From: Ascaris suum | Taxonomy: Eukaryota; Nematoda; Chromadorea; Rhabditida; Ascarididae | Assembly: GCA_013433145.1 (NCBI GenBank) | Contig: CM024178.1 | Coordinates: 7,301,260 to 7,365,259, forward strand | Length of the DNA: 64,000 bases | Reading direction: 5' to 3' | In this document: positions 13,850-26,223 of the stretch, in pieces | Position numbering within the stretch: position 1 is the stretch's first letter | Layout of the letters: the number at the start of each line of letters is the position of its first letter | Made by a program: the position numbers and the translations under genes | The notes under the pieces: generated by a model | Databases searched by the model: none | What the model was told of the DNA's origin: nothing | What the model saw: the letters and a program-made list of their open reading frames with translations, nothing else

Positions 13850-14175
13850 TACAAGATGGATCGATAACCTTTAAAAGGGCGACGACGATCGTTGCTTGCT
13901 TTCCGGCACGTATCGCAATTGTGCTAATTGTCGTTGTCGTTGGTCGTTCCATTGTGAGATTGTGTAGGTCGATGTCTGTAGGTATAGTCGTCGCCCGACA
14001 ATATATGCCTCACAACAGGTACCGGCACCAAGCAGCGATCTTAACCGGGTCGCTATTACACACAGCTGCCGGCGGGCTGTCCGTTGTTGAGTCCTCTATG
14101 ATTGTGCTTTCTCGTTTAGCTAGCTAGCTAGCTAGCCAGTTCTACACCAGTGCTTCTCTCGTAGCTCTAGACTCA
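13850..14175. promoter_or_regulatory. CpG-containing GC-rich island, possible promoter
   Basis: Compared with its AT-rich surroundings this segment is dense in CG dinucleotides (GCGACGACGATCG, GTCGTTGTCGTTGG, CCGGCGGGC), follows a TTTAAAAG box at 13870 and contains five TAGC units at 14117-14136. It is open in one + frame for about 68 codons, but the product looks random. A promoter or exonic untranslated region is the likelier reading. Confidence 0.3.
14117..14136. repeat. (TAGC)5
   Basis: Five exact copies of the self-complementary tetramer TAGC. Confidence 0.9.
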
Positions 14176-15802
14176 CCCTCAACGAATATCCTCATCTTTT
14201 GCTTTTCACTCACTTCACACTAAAAAATATGCTCAAGTTGCATTTCAAGCTCACCTATCACAATCCTACTATCCGTAAACTCGATCCATCTATAATCATG
14301 CGAATAATTGAGTGAGGGACACCGATTGAACGAAATAAAGAGAAAAGAAATCGATGGATGAATATCAAAAAATGGCATTTTTGTTATAATGTTTAAACTG
14401 AAGAGGATGAAGCGCTATCGTTTCCAACTCAATAAAAACCTCGAGAAGTGATAGTTCTAGATTAACCGATCAATGCGAATAATACCTTAGAGTATTTCTG
14501 GATTATTTCAATCCACAGTATTTCTGGATTTCAATCCTGCAACAGAAAACGCAGTCAACGTCAAATTATGGAAAGAAAATTATTGAATAAAATAGGTTTT
14601 TTTTCAAGCAAAACTCTTGAATGGTTAACATTTTTTGTTGAAATCGCGCACATAAATTTGAAAATCAAAAAAAGTTTGCAGTAATGATTTTATTAAGCTA
14701 ATATCATGAATCATTTCATTTCTATTTTAATGACGATATTTTCCTCATTTATAAAAGGAGTATTTTTTTTACTCCATAGGCGCATTAAGAAAAATATCTA
14801 ACACAGCCTATTATGGGATAAAGAAATCCGTGTAAACTCTATTTATCAATCAATATTTCTTCTTTATATAGTACTTTATTTAGTAGTAGATTTTGAATTA
14901 TACTCGAAATTTCGCCCCTGTAATAAATGAAATATTTAGGTAAATTCAAGTAAATTAGTTAAATAAATAAATGCTAAATTAATAGGATCAAGCGCAAAAC
15001 TAAGATATACAGATAAAGCAGCAGACGCAAACAGCAAATTCTTCATCCGAATAAAATAAGAGGAAATGTCTCAATGAAGTTGTTGAAAAGTTGTCAAAGT
15101 GCTATTAAAAGATGTAAGGTAGAAAAAAAATTGAAAAACAGGTAAGACGAGTATCATGCCTTAAGGCGATTTCTATTGCAGGTGGAATCATCGATGAGCA
15201 TATTTTCTGTTTTTGTATTCCCATTGGAGACAACAAATTTCCAGCGAATACCTGACGCGTTCAATTCTCGCATGATTTCTCAGCGCAAAAACCAAATTTA
15301 TTCGGTTAGATAACAAATGGCTAAGGAAATCATTTATCTAATATCTCAACGTTTGTTTTAAATTTAAAACAAATCTACTATTGTAATTTTCACCGAAATA
15401 TTTTATTATATTTACCAAAAAGAATGAGAAAGAAATTGTGCTATTGTTTTGTGAATAAATCTTTTTTTATGATTATCACTCTCTCAATTAAAAAAAAAAA
15501 CAACGAGCAACGATGCGGTGAAATTAATTACTTTGTGACGAATAGAGATCGTAGTTGGTTCGATACAATAAACGAACTTTTACAACTTCGCTACGTGCAA
15601 ACGTGATCGGGAACATCTCCCGTGAAATAAAACGTCAATTTTTGTTGAGGTACCGGAAAATGCTGAGAAAAAGCGCAATTCATAACTCGATTTTTATGAG
15701 TTTTTTTTTCCGGATGAGTGAAAAGAGTGGAAATTTTCCACAGTAAAATTTTCAGAAATTCCAAATTCCATAGGTCACGTGTATTATTGGCGTGAAAAAA
15801 AA

Positions 15803-16150
15803 TTTTCATCCAAAGATTTCCGGATTTCGAAATCCACTAAACTGCCTTCGAGGATTTTTGATCTTTGGAGATTGTCGAATTCCTGGATTTCTGATTTCAT
15901 TCGAAGACGTATAATTATAAGGATCTTGAATTCCTACGGCCTCCGAATCGCATTTAAGGCATCCACTTTTTTCGGCCCTGAATGCCAGCACTGCTTAGAC
16001 GCCCTCTTTTTGAATTTCGACAAGCAAAAACTAGCCAACGATTTTTTCATAGAAGTGAAAAGAGCAAAAAATTTTCATGTTGAAGCCAGTGAAGCGATCC
16101 ATAAGAATATCTTTGTTTTTATTGAGTGCTTATTAGGTCTTTATCGATAG
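15803..16150 (+). other. Long open frame, probably not a gene
   Basis: The + strand is open for about 123 codons from TTG/ATG-like starts to a stop at 16150. The first half is antisense to a self-similar minus frame (repeated RNPGI, KNPRR, RNPEI motifs), which suggests diverged tandem DNA. The second half (NFDKQKLANDFFIEVKR) looks more protein-like. No splice signals or family match support a gene. Confidence 0.2.
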
Positions 16151-16170
16151 TATAGTAAACTGAACCATCT

Positions 16171-16189
16171 CCCCCCCCCCCCCCCCCCC
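16171..16189. repeat. C19 homopolymer
   Basis: Nineteen consecutive C. It is one of many C or G runs in the window and a likely place for length errors. Confidence 0.95.
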
Positions 16190-18020
16190 TGCACCCCCTC
16201 TTCCTCTCATTAGCATGCTCTTACCTCATTTTTTTCCTTGTATACATCGCTGTAAAGAGATAATAGCACAAGCTGCAGAATTCCACAGGTGAAAACGCTA
16301 ATTTAGAACAGGTAAGAAAACAAATTAAGCAATTTTTATTATTGATATTTTAGTTGCATTTAAAATAAAAGAATAAAAAACAATTGTTAGGTCAACGATG
16401 AATGGATCGGTATTTACGATATTCGAATGCAGATGATAGAGATGAAAAGAAAATGACGATCAACAATGTGCCCCTAGTGTGTTAACTTACTTGTGCGATC
16501 GTTTATTTCACAGCAATAATAATGTGAAGAGTTGTACGATGCGACATCAACACCAATGACCGATCGACGTGCGATATTGCACTGTGACATATCTGTCAAA
16601 TACAGCACGTTTTTTGCAACTGACATTTGCGCCACGAAGAAAATCATATGAGACTTGCGTTATGGACAGTTTAAAGATCACCACACATGTGCCTTGCTCT
16701 TGAAATAAATTAAATTCATGCATGAAAGTTGCAGAAGCAACGCGCACTCCTATTTGAAGTGTCGGTGTTATAGCTGATAGTTTAATCACTGCAACCTGAA
16801 AATTTCTACAATGTAGGCATTACACCTTCACAAGAAACCGAAATGAATTTTATTAGAGTATAGGGAATTTTTAGCTGCAACATATTAAGATAACGTTAAG
16901 TTTGAATTTAGCAGTTTGCAATGTGTACGAAAGAATGTCTGGGCGTCCGGCTTTTTTTTCATTGTAAATTGAGGTTTGTGAGTTTATTAGTGCTGAACAA
17001 GTTGACGGCTTTTTCCGTTTTGAAATAACGGTCCCCTCGGGTAATTAAAGGTGGTGGAGACGGTGAGTCGATAGACACGAGTGGTGCAAATGTCGGAAAT
17101 GCGTAAACAACAGCTGATGTGCTCAACGAGAATATTCCGGTGTTACAAGCGGATGTCAAGAATGCTTCATATCATGTTTTAAGCATTATTATGAGTTTTC
17201 AAATAATGTCTGCACATACCTGTCTATCATTGTTGTATAGTGGTACCTGTCAGCGTAACAACGATACTTGCGAGCGTAATTTAAACAAGGAATGTGGGTG
17301 ATAAATTGGTAGCTTGAACGTTGCATATAAGAGGTGAAACTTGGAAAAGGTGGTGCAAGGTTGGTTCGAGTTGCCGCAGGTTTCTGCCGCTCTAAGAGGC
17401 GATCTCATTCCTTATTTTGATTGACTGCATTTCGTAGGTTAGCCTTTTAAAATTAGCTAAAATTTCCTCAATTTGGATCTGATATTTTCCCTCAAATTTA
17501 TTGACAGCGATTTTTATTCCTTTTGATGGATTTTCTAACGTTTAAATTAATTTCATTTCAAATTTGCTCACTCATTCCTATCTTGCACACTAGAAGAGAA
17601 TGGAATGAAGTTTGCTGAATATGTTGTAAAAAAACAAAAAAAAAAAGAAAACAAATGGCTTAAGAAAAATTCGTTTATAGTATTTTAGAGAAAAATCGAA
17701 TAATTTTCACTAATTAAATAAAATTTTCCAATCATAAGCGGCATTGCTATGAGAACATTTAATAACTTTCAACAAATCAGCAAAATGATATCAACAACTT
17801 TACATCTATCAAATAAAATAAAAAATTAAAAGGGATATAACAACTATTATAGGCTAAGTTATCTTATAAGATCGTTATCAAATATAGCCGAATGTTAAAA
17901 GTTTCTCTCCATATATATAAAGTTTACTAGTAAAATTAGATGTTTGCAATAATAATATTGTTGATAATTTATGAATAAGCGTAAATAAATGGATTTCCGA
18001 TCGATTTGCGGATTATTTTA

Positions 18021-18028
18021 CTATTTAG
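18021..18028 (+). promoter_or_regulatory. Likely spliced-leader acceptor for the SDR gene
   Basis: CTATTTAG ends 17 bases before the start codon at 18046 with no upstream coding frame. In nematodes this arrangement usually marks spliced-leader trans-splicing. A cis-spliced 5' UTR intron is the alternative. Confidence 0.5.
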
Positions 18029-18045
18029 GTGAAAGTTTTGTGGTG

Positions 18046-21000
18046 ATGTCGACTGATGATGCTCAATCATCATTTCTTACAATTCCGTTGTTTGGTGTAA
18101 TCGCATCGGTTACTCTTATACTTGCAAGGTGAGTAATTTTTTATTTTATTTTTTCAGGCAATCAACTCTCTTTATAGATTATACATTCATTTATTATTGT
18201 TTAATTATGAATGCATCTATTCAAAAATTACAGCTGAACACTTCAAAGAAATATATTTTTAAAAATTATATATTTAATGACTTATAAAAATTCGATTTAA
18301 TTTTATAACTTGAAATTAAATAAATTTTTTTAATGAAAAGCACCATATAAAGTATTTCACTATGAAATATTTTTTCAGAATCTAATTGCATCATACGAAT
18401 CTTTTATTCATCGAAAATCATCCATCGAATGTTCTCTATTCATAGGAATTTTTCATGAGAAAAAAAAAACGCAATGATTTTATTTATTTCTATTTTTGGG
18501 GAAGAAAAAAAATTTTTTTTTTATTAGCTGTTTCCACCGAATTTCAGCCAATTTTTTTTTTTTTTTTGATCGAATTTTCCTCTCAATGGAGAAATTTTGT
18601 TGAAAATTTCACTCAATTATGAAATTTCTATTCGTTTTCATAAAAATTTCCTTTTAAAAAATTGAATTCTATTTGTTGAAACTTCTTTACTTTTATATTT
18701 TATTGAGTTTTTTCTTCTTATTTAGGAAATATTTCAAGGGAGCGCAATTCGAAGAGCATGTCTCAGCAAAAGGCAAAATAGCATTTGTTACCGGTGCAAA
18801 CAATGGGATCGGTAAACAAACCGTCAGAGAATTAAACCAAAGAGGTGCAAAAGTCTACATGCTATGTCGAAGTATTGATCGAGGACGAGAAGCGATGCTC
18901 GATTTAGTTAAGGTGCACTTTTCAAAATCAAATTCATTAATGATATGGCATATAATCGTTCCAATCGCATAAAACTTTGGCCTATTTATTATGAGGTAAA
19001 TGTGTTGCGTTCGATTAGCGTTAAATCAAAATTGTTTATGTCAATATTGCATAGGTTTATTTTGAAATTCTCAAATTATAGTCGTAAAAATGCAAAATTT
19101 TGAGCCGTTTTTACTGAATATAAAAGGTGATTCGCTTGCTAAAGGCTCTATTTTATAGTTTACGATAGGCATATTTTAGAGTGTGGGCAAATGATCGTAT
19201 CAGTAAATACTTCGAGAGGTGTCTAGCCATGGTAATACAGTAAATGCTAGAAGTAGTTTCCTTCTGGTTGAAGATACCCGGTAACTCGATGCCTCATGTT
19301 TGCGAATGTCTCAGTCGAATAAGCGAAGCTGATGTCGTCACTTGCAACGGTGATATTCGCTATCAGTCGGTGGGGTATACGTGGTTTATTGATTAGACTT
19401 TTCGCTTCAACGTGCCGCACAAGAAATCCGAGAGCCTGAGAGCTGGGAACTTTGGCGGTCATATCCTTTGCGCTCTTTGAAAAAGCTGGTGTACACCTAA
19501 GGTAGATCTTTTGGAGGTGTGAGAAAATGCCGGTCATGCCGGAAGCAGCGACGATGTAGCAACGCCAGTGCTTAGAAATATACCAATAATCCCGCAGTGA
19601 ATGTTCGTGTTGACCATCGTTTCAAAGGTTTAAACCTATGACGCAATAAAACTCAATTCCATGCAGTCGATATTCGCTAGTCCCATACCGACCTACGATG
19701 CTTTCCACTTCTTCTATGGCATTTTGAAGCAAAAGGTCCGCTCAATAAACTTTGCATACTCCAGCAACCGATAGTGAATATTGCCATCGTAAATGATAAC
19801 AGTGATTCTGTCTGACTAACTGAAACATTTGCATTTATTGGCAGATACCTGCGAAGAAAACATGACAACTTCCGGTATTTGTTGTGGTACCATAATTTGG
19901 ATATCGCTCGAAATATGTACTGCCACAATTAGATTTACTTGTCTTCTATATTCACGATAAAATTTCATGGCATCCTGAAAGTAATTCTCTACCATGGTCG
20001 CGTTTATGTTTAAATTTGCAAAAGCACATTTAGATGTGTGCTTATAAAAAATGTTGAAACGTTAATAAAGAGTTGTTTTTAGCTTGGCTGTGAGCCCACA
20101 CGTTTGATCGTCAAGCAGATCGATCTGGCTGATTTTTCAAGTGTACGTAAATTTGCTGAGGATATTGGCAAAGGTGAGGATGATAATAGTTCCTTATGAT
20201 TATGCTCGAATTTGCTAAGGTTTCTTTCTCGTACCTGGTCATTTGCATGTGGGAAATAAAGGTGTTTTTTTTCGTGATGCTGCGCTCGTTTTAAAGAGAA
20301 TACTAGCATATAAGGGGAGGTTCTCATTGGGATATTCATGAGCTCCTCCCCAGTCATATGCTGGGTATAATTTTATGGAGTATGGTCGAAACAAAGGAGC
20401 AAAACATGAGGTAACTAATTGAAACTAAATTCTCTAGTACGATTCTTCTCTTCCCCACTTTACTTTCATCGAGGTTGAAATTTTAACCATCGATTTACCC
20501 ACGAAGAGTAGCGTTTTAGAGGAATATTCTGGTTATTGCTAACTGGTAGTTTCTACCCATTTAGGTAATTATATCTTGGCTTTGATTCAATAAATGAAAT
20601 CTATCTCAAATTCTTTGAAAGATCATTTATAGAAGTAGAGAAACTCGACATCTTAGTCAACAACGCAGGTATAATGTCATACCCGAGATTCGAGAAAACA
20701 AACGATGGTTTCGAGACAACCTGGCAGACTAATTATCTCGGTAAATTTGATTTACTATATTTTGTTGAATACGTTTGTCCCAAAGTGTTGAATGGCCAAC
20801 GCCTCTCATCATCTCCTGTAATGTGATGGGAAAAAACCTCATAATAAATTTAGCCAGGTGGAAAAGCTTCAGAGTGAAGCAAACTTTATGGTTTTATGTG
20901 ACACCATGAAGATGGATTCTGAGAACGATTCTCTGAGAGCTCGAAAGTATTCGTGTTTCTTAATTGAAAGTTGATGTGATTCAGTTTGAAAGGGTATGAT

Positions 21001-24000
21001 ACCGACTGATTGTTGTGAACCAACTGCATTCAGTAATGAAATGAGAAAAGGGCGCTTTGTTTCGAAGTATAGTGCTTCGCGTTTAGGTTTTCCACAGTTT
21101 CACTTTGCTATCTTCATTTATAATTCTACACACTTCTTAATCCTTCACTGCAATCAGTGGCCGTAGAATCGAAGGTTATAAAATCGATGTTCATGTGTGA
21201 TTGTTTGATGTCTTTTATTGCCCACTGCCTCCTTCCCCCCCCCCCCTCCCCCCCCTCCCTTCCTTCCCCTTAGTCTTCATTCACAAGGTACTTGGTACCT
21301 CGTAATTACCTCACAATATATTTGAAAGATGGGGAATTCTGAATGATAGAATCACATAGCGGATAATTAGGCCACTGAAATATCTGTAGCGGAATTGAAG
21401 CGACAACCTGTTCGTCTTAATCCCCCATTGCTTTCAAACCAAATATTCCCTTTAGGCATTAGTCATCTTGCTCGAAATTGACGAATATTTTGAAGACTTT
21501 TTGTTTTGTTAACCACAAGATGGTATTACTTCCGTGGATATTTCAGGTCATTTCCTGTTGACTGAATTGTTATTACCAATATTACGAAATGCACCAAGTG
21601 CTCGTATTATAAACGTTTCGAGTTCGTTACATAAACGTGCGGATAGTGTCGATGCGGCTGTCGTCAACTCGAAGGCGCATTTCAATCGAACACAACCATA
21701 TAACAGATCTAAACTTGCCAATGTTTTCCTTTTTCTTACTTTTATTGGCAGTTTCCTCTTTCTTCGTGCATTTTTTTTTAATTTTAAAAAGCTTCAAGAG
21801 AGACCTAAATTGTGCACAATGTAGCACTGAAATAACCATTAAAAGATTACCATTATAATGGTACCAAGTTAACGTCGAAGGCATCTGTCCGTAAGCTCGC
21901 TCAGTCGGATACATGTGCATTTTACTGAGGATAGTTCTATTAACTGCTGCAATATTTTCGAAGTTCTGCTGTTATTGCACTTGAGGTCATATATTTTTCC
22001 GGTCTCAACTTCAATTTTAATCTTCCGTAATTTTAAAATAATAGAGGTATTAGTAGATTAAGTCAATAAAAGAGAAAGTTAAGTTGAGTAATACTTCTTA
22101 TGTGAGGCGTTTTACAAGCGAGCATGAGCGTATGCGTATTGCATTGTATTTGAACGTTCCTATACCCTTTGTCACAAAATATCAACTCTGTGCAGCAATG
22201 AAAGCAAAGCAAAAAGATGGAGGTAATTGTTGGAAACAACATTTACATTTGCATAAATAAGTACTGATGTGAACCGCATCTATCCGATATCAAGCTTTAA
22301 AGCTTTGAACTGTGGATTTTTAAGCGAGTAATTACTAACAGAGAAATGAGTAAAAATTGGAGCGTTTAGACGACTGAAGGAAGTGTACACCGGTGAGTTA
22401 TGTCACCTACCTAGCACATCTCTATGAAAGTAAACGTTAACTCATAAGAGGTTATTGCACCGTTCGGCATCAGTTGACAAAATTTGCAGGTGATGCACGC
22501 ACGAGAGTTGACAAGACGTCTACGTGTTTCGGATCCGGCATGCACGATCACAATAAATTCGTTGCATCCGGGGATATGCTTCACCGGCCTCGGTCGCCAC
22601 ATTCCTCTCTATAGAACTCCGTTTAAACAAATGATTGCTCCTTTTATGTGGTTCTTCATGAAAACTGATAAGGTGATTTCGGCATTATTGCTTGCTTTTT
22701 CATCGATAAGGCCATATTCAGTTTGCCGCATTGATGGTCATCTTTCGAATTTTGTGAGGATCGTTGAGAGTTTTTTATGAATTTCAAGAGGATATTAAGT
22801 TCACTCTACGTTAGTGGAGGTAGAGTTTTATGTTTTCCCAGTCATATTCCTTTGCGATCGTTCTCCTTTACTTAACGATAATGTTTATATAATGCACATG
22901 TGGAAATTGTTTTCAAAAAAAAAAGTTACTTGAGATAGGAGCAGAGACTTTTTTATACTCTATAGTTTTACGTGTTTGTATTGCGGAGAAAAAATTTGCA
23001 TAAAAAGAGGAGTGTGCGTTGTTCCGACTAAGATGGAGTGACGTCATCCAAAAGTTGAACGTATTCGCACTGGATAAAGTACTAGGACAGTTGACACAAA
23101 ATGGGAATGGAGTATAATTTGGTTAAATAGAGAAAATAGTAATTTATATTAATTATAGTAATTTATATAGTGACAGCATATTGAGAAATGTTTTGAATAA
23201 TTGAATTTCCTATTACAACACTACCATAGCTACACAGAATCCTTAAATAACGTTTCGATGGCACACTAAAATCCTGGAACAATTCAGGAGATCAACGTCC
23301 ACGCGCTAGTTTTTCTCACAAAATGTTACTCATTATCTTTGGATTTTTTAATGATTGACGTATTGGCTCTTTCTAAATGATCCTGGTACTTCGACCCAAT
23401 ACTTATTTGTTTTGTTTTGTAGGATGGGGCGCAAACATCTCTCTATCTGGCTTTGAGCAAACAAGTGCAAGGAATCTCCGGCAGATATTTCGGGTAAGTT
23501 ACTTTGATGTAATTCTCTCTGTTATTAGTTGCGATTTGCTGTGTCTGAAGTATATTATAACACTATCTGTTAAAATAAGATCGACTAAATTGCGAGAAAG
23601 GATATCCATTTCATGAGTGAGGATGTAAAGGGGGGGGGGGGGTGGGGGAGTGTCAGAAACAAAAGGCACCGACCGCCTACTCTCGCCTTAAACTGCTAAA
23701 TTCTTTTCGGTGTTTTCGCGATGAGATGGGAGCGCAGAAAATGTGACTCCGATCAGAAAAATGTAATACGTTCGACAGGTGTGTGCATCTGATACCAAAG
23801 TAGTAGACTATATGCAAATTTTAAATGCGTCGTAATTAATTAGCAAATGCAGCAGTAACAGCATTGTCCAACTAATAAAACATCCGGGAAGACAATGAAA
23901 AAATTCCTCTTATTTGAAGGTGCCTAATATGAAAGCCATACTGAGAAGTTAAGCTGATTTTTGTGATTCCCGGAAAAAAAGATTTTAGAAAGAAATTTGA

Positions 24001-25187
24001 GATTTCTTTTATCTACCAGATTTCCTTATGTTTCGCATAGAACGATATATAAATACAGCTGCAAAAGTTAGCAGGTGAATCGTGCGATAGACAAGCTAAC
24101 GGTCTCCTGCACGTTGTAGGCAACTTAGTTTATTCGATTTTTTTTAAAGAAAACAAAACCCCGGCGTTACTATTAGTTTTTCCAGTATACAGTTTCTAAC
24201 CAGAATTTAACCAGGGATGATTTTCCTTACTGCCAACACTCTCTAGTTCCGCATGGTGTTACGAGTGCTTTGAAGAGTATACGAGGTGGGTTAGCGGCCA
24301 GATCTCTAGCATATTGAAGCAGCAATATTTTCCACGAGAGCGGGGGAGGGGGAGGGAGGGTGGGGACTGCCCATATTCCTGATGAAGACGAAGACGTCGC
24401 AAAAAGGCTTCATATCTGCCAGTTTATGATTCTTCATAATGCGTAGGTAGCGAAATATTGCGGCTTGCAGTTTATCGATCGAATGTTTAGTTGTTATATG
24501 TATCCACCTGCTCATATTCATTAATCTTTCATACAGAGGAGGTCATGTCAAGTGGGGAGAGAGGAGGAGGGGGCTCACATAAAACGATAAAACATAAATT
24601 GTTTTTAATAAAATGGGCGCATTTTCCTTCGTTCGAAAAGCTTCCTTCGTTTTTCAATGAACTCAGTAGTCGTAAATGATCCTTGCTTGATCTTTCTCAG
24701 TATATCGTAAATCCCAAAGCAGCATCGCAAAGGTGAAGGATAAAGAAATAGGATATGCCCAAAGGCATTACAATCCCGAAATTAGAGGAGTAAGAATTCC
24801 GGCGCTCCGAAACGTTAGGGTCGGTGGCGTTCGTTTCATCAGTGTCTGTCTGGCGTTTCGCCCGGGATACCACAAAAAATTCCTCATAAACGAGTGATTT
24901 GCATAAATTTTGATACACACAGCTACTGCTCGCGATATGATGACGCAGAGTCCATCCTTGGTGATCGTACAAGCTATTTGAACACTGCATATTTTATTAG
25001 CTATTCTACCTGTAGGCTTATATTGCTTAACAAATTTTCCTATTAGTAGGCCATTTTATGTGACCTTTGAACTTTGATCCATTTCAGGGAATGCAAAGAG
25101 GATCATCCATCTGAAAAGGCACTTGACAATGATGCCTGTAACGTGCTCTATAATTATAGTGTTGAAGCGGTTGGTCTTAACAAGTAG
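18046..25187 (+). CDS. Short-chain dehydrogenase/reductase, retinol-dehydrogenase-like
   Basis: A complete 8-exon gene of 332 aa. Exons are 18046-18128, 18726-18912, 20083-20173, 20633-20740, 21547-21722, 22490-22672, 23423-23493 and 25088-25187; all phases fit. An N-terminal hydrophobic segment (residues about 11-27) would anchor it in a membrane. The Rossmann cofactor motif TGANNGIG is at 50-57, VNNAG at about 129-133, the serine block NVSSS at 179-183, and catalytic YNRSK at 208-212, followed by NSLHPG. These are the hallmarks of classical SDRs of the RDH11-14/WWOX-like type that oxidise or reduce retinoids or lipid carbonyls with NAD(P). The substrate cannot be told. Exon 5 uses an unusual donor, GTTTTC, but the join SKLAN-VMHARELTRR fits the family exactly. 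A possible AATAAA is at 25531. Confidence 0.93.
19247..19961. repeat. Decayed inverted duplication in SDR intron 2
   Basis: A + segment at about 19280-19460 resembles the reverse complement of about 19700-19880. For example CTATCAGTCGGTGGGGTATACG on + matches CTATCGGTTGCTGGAGTATGC on -, both followed by a GTTTATTGA core and then CTTTT-GCTTCAA. On the minus strand one frame is open from about 19746 to 19247 with a single internal TGA (19622-19624), including LLQNAIEEVESIVGRYG. The corresponding frame in the other arm reads LQRAAQEIREPES after the same stop. The two arms look like old copies of one sequence placed head to head: a foldback element or decayed transposon. No family is recognised. 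Confidence 0.55.
23039..23046. promoter_or_regulatory. Single CRE octamer in SDR intron 6
   Basis: A perfect TGACGTCA palindrome between SDR exons 6 and 7. It has no second copy here and may be chance. Confidence 0.25.
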
Positions 25188-25337
25188 TCTGATAGGCTTG
25201 ATAGGCTAGTAGCTTAGTAGGCCTCACAGTCGGATAGGCTTCGACAGCTTCAAATTGCAACTTTGATCGCCAACATCATTTGTTGATAAACTCGTATCAT
25301 GATAATCTTGTTATTTTGGATGTTTGAGTTTTGAACA

Positions 25338-26121
25338 TCACAGTGTCTTATGGTGTATATATTTCTGGCAAATAATCGCAAGTGTAAATACTTTTCTTTT
25401 AACACATCGTAACTGCTGCATAAGAGCCCAGAACAGTTTCCTCTGAATTCTGTAAACTCCCATGAACACACCTTTATATTTCGTTGTACGGTTGGAATGC
25501 AAGTGGAGATCGATCGGCCTTATTCCCAGCAATAAAACCGCAAAAGTAACATAACTCAGGAGATCTCGAAGTAGGTTTAATTTTCCCGGAGGGGGGGGGG
25601 GGGAGGAGCTCAATTGCAATTTGCAGAGCTTGACTTCCCAGCTTTTAAACAGGTTTTCGCAGAAGGGACAGGGAAGGGTGTTGCAAATACAGGCGATATA
25701 GCGTTTATCCAAACCTAATCAAAAGTGGCTCCGAAAAAACCGATTAGCTGACTTGTTTCACCAACTTATCATAGCTACGTAGTAGCATAACGACATTCAG
25801 TATAAACTGAATCGTTGCACAGATGTAATAATATCTTGATGGAACCGATGTGTTATAATGGCATGCTCTACCTCCAACTCTCAACGGTGGTTACGGCAAA
25901 CGCGATGTGCGGAGGTTTTTGCGAAACCCCAACACTTCTATCGCAAGAAGCGATAAAAACGCATGGTAGTTACCGTACAAGGGAACTCGGCTGAAAAACG
26001 GTAAAAACTTACCCACCAACCAACCACATTTGGGCTGAGACGAAGGGAAATACGGATTTGCAACACCCAAAGGTGCTCTGCCTTCACCTATAATGCGTTC
26101 GAATCGCCATTCTTGCTCCAT
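25338..26121 (-). CDS. Doubtful two-exon gene downstream of the 139-aa gene
   Basis: ATG at 26121 lies 103 bases after the stop of the upstream minus gene, just past a CTCTTAG acceptor-like site. The first frame (MEQEWRFERIIGEGRAPLG) reaches a strong GTAAGT donor at about 26011. In matching phase, a TTGATTAG acceptor near 25714 leads into an open frame that ends at 25338 and includes a cysteine-rich start (ACICNTLPCPFC), a stretch encoded by a G run, and a hydrophobic segment. Spacing of about 100 bases is typical of nematode operons. The product matches nothing I know, and part of it derives from homopolymer sequence, so it may be spurious. The stretch from the SDR stop (25187) to here holds GATAGGCT repeats. 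Confidence 0.25.
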
Positions 26122-26223
26122 AGAAACCGGTTTACTAAGAGCATTACAGAAGTCGTTTATCAGACATTCAAAAAATTCAAACCCTATTTATATCAAAATT
26201 CTACAAATTCTTCGCACAGAAAA

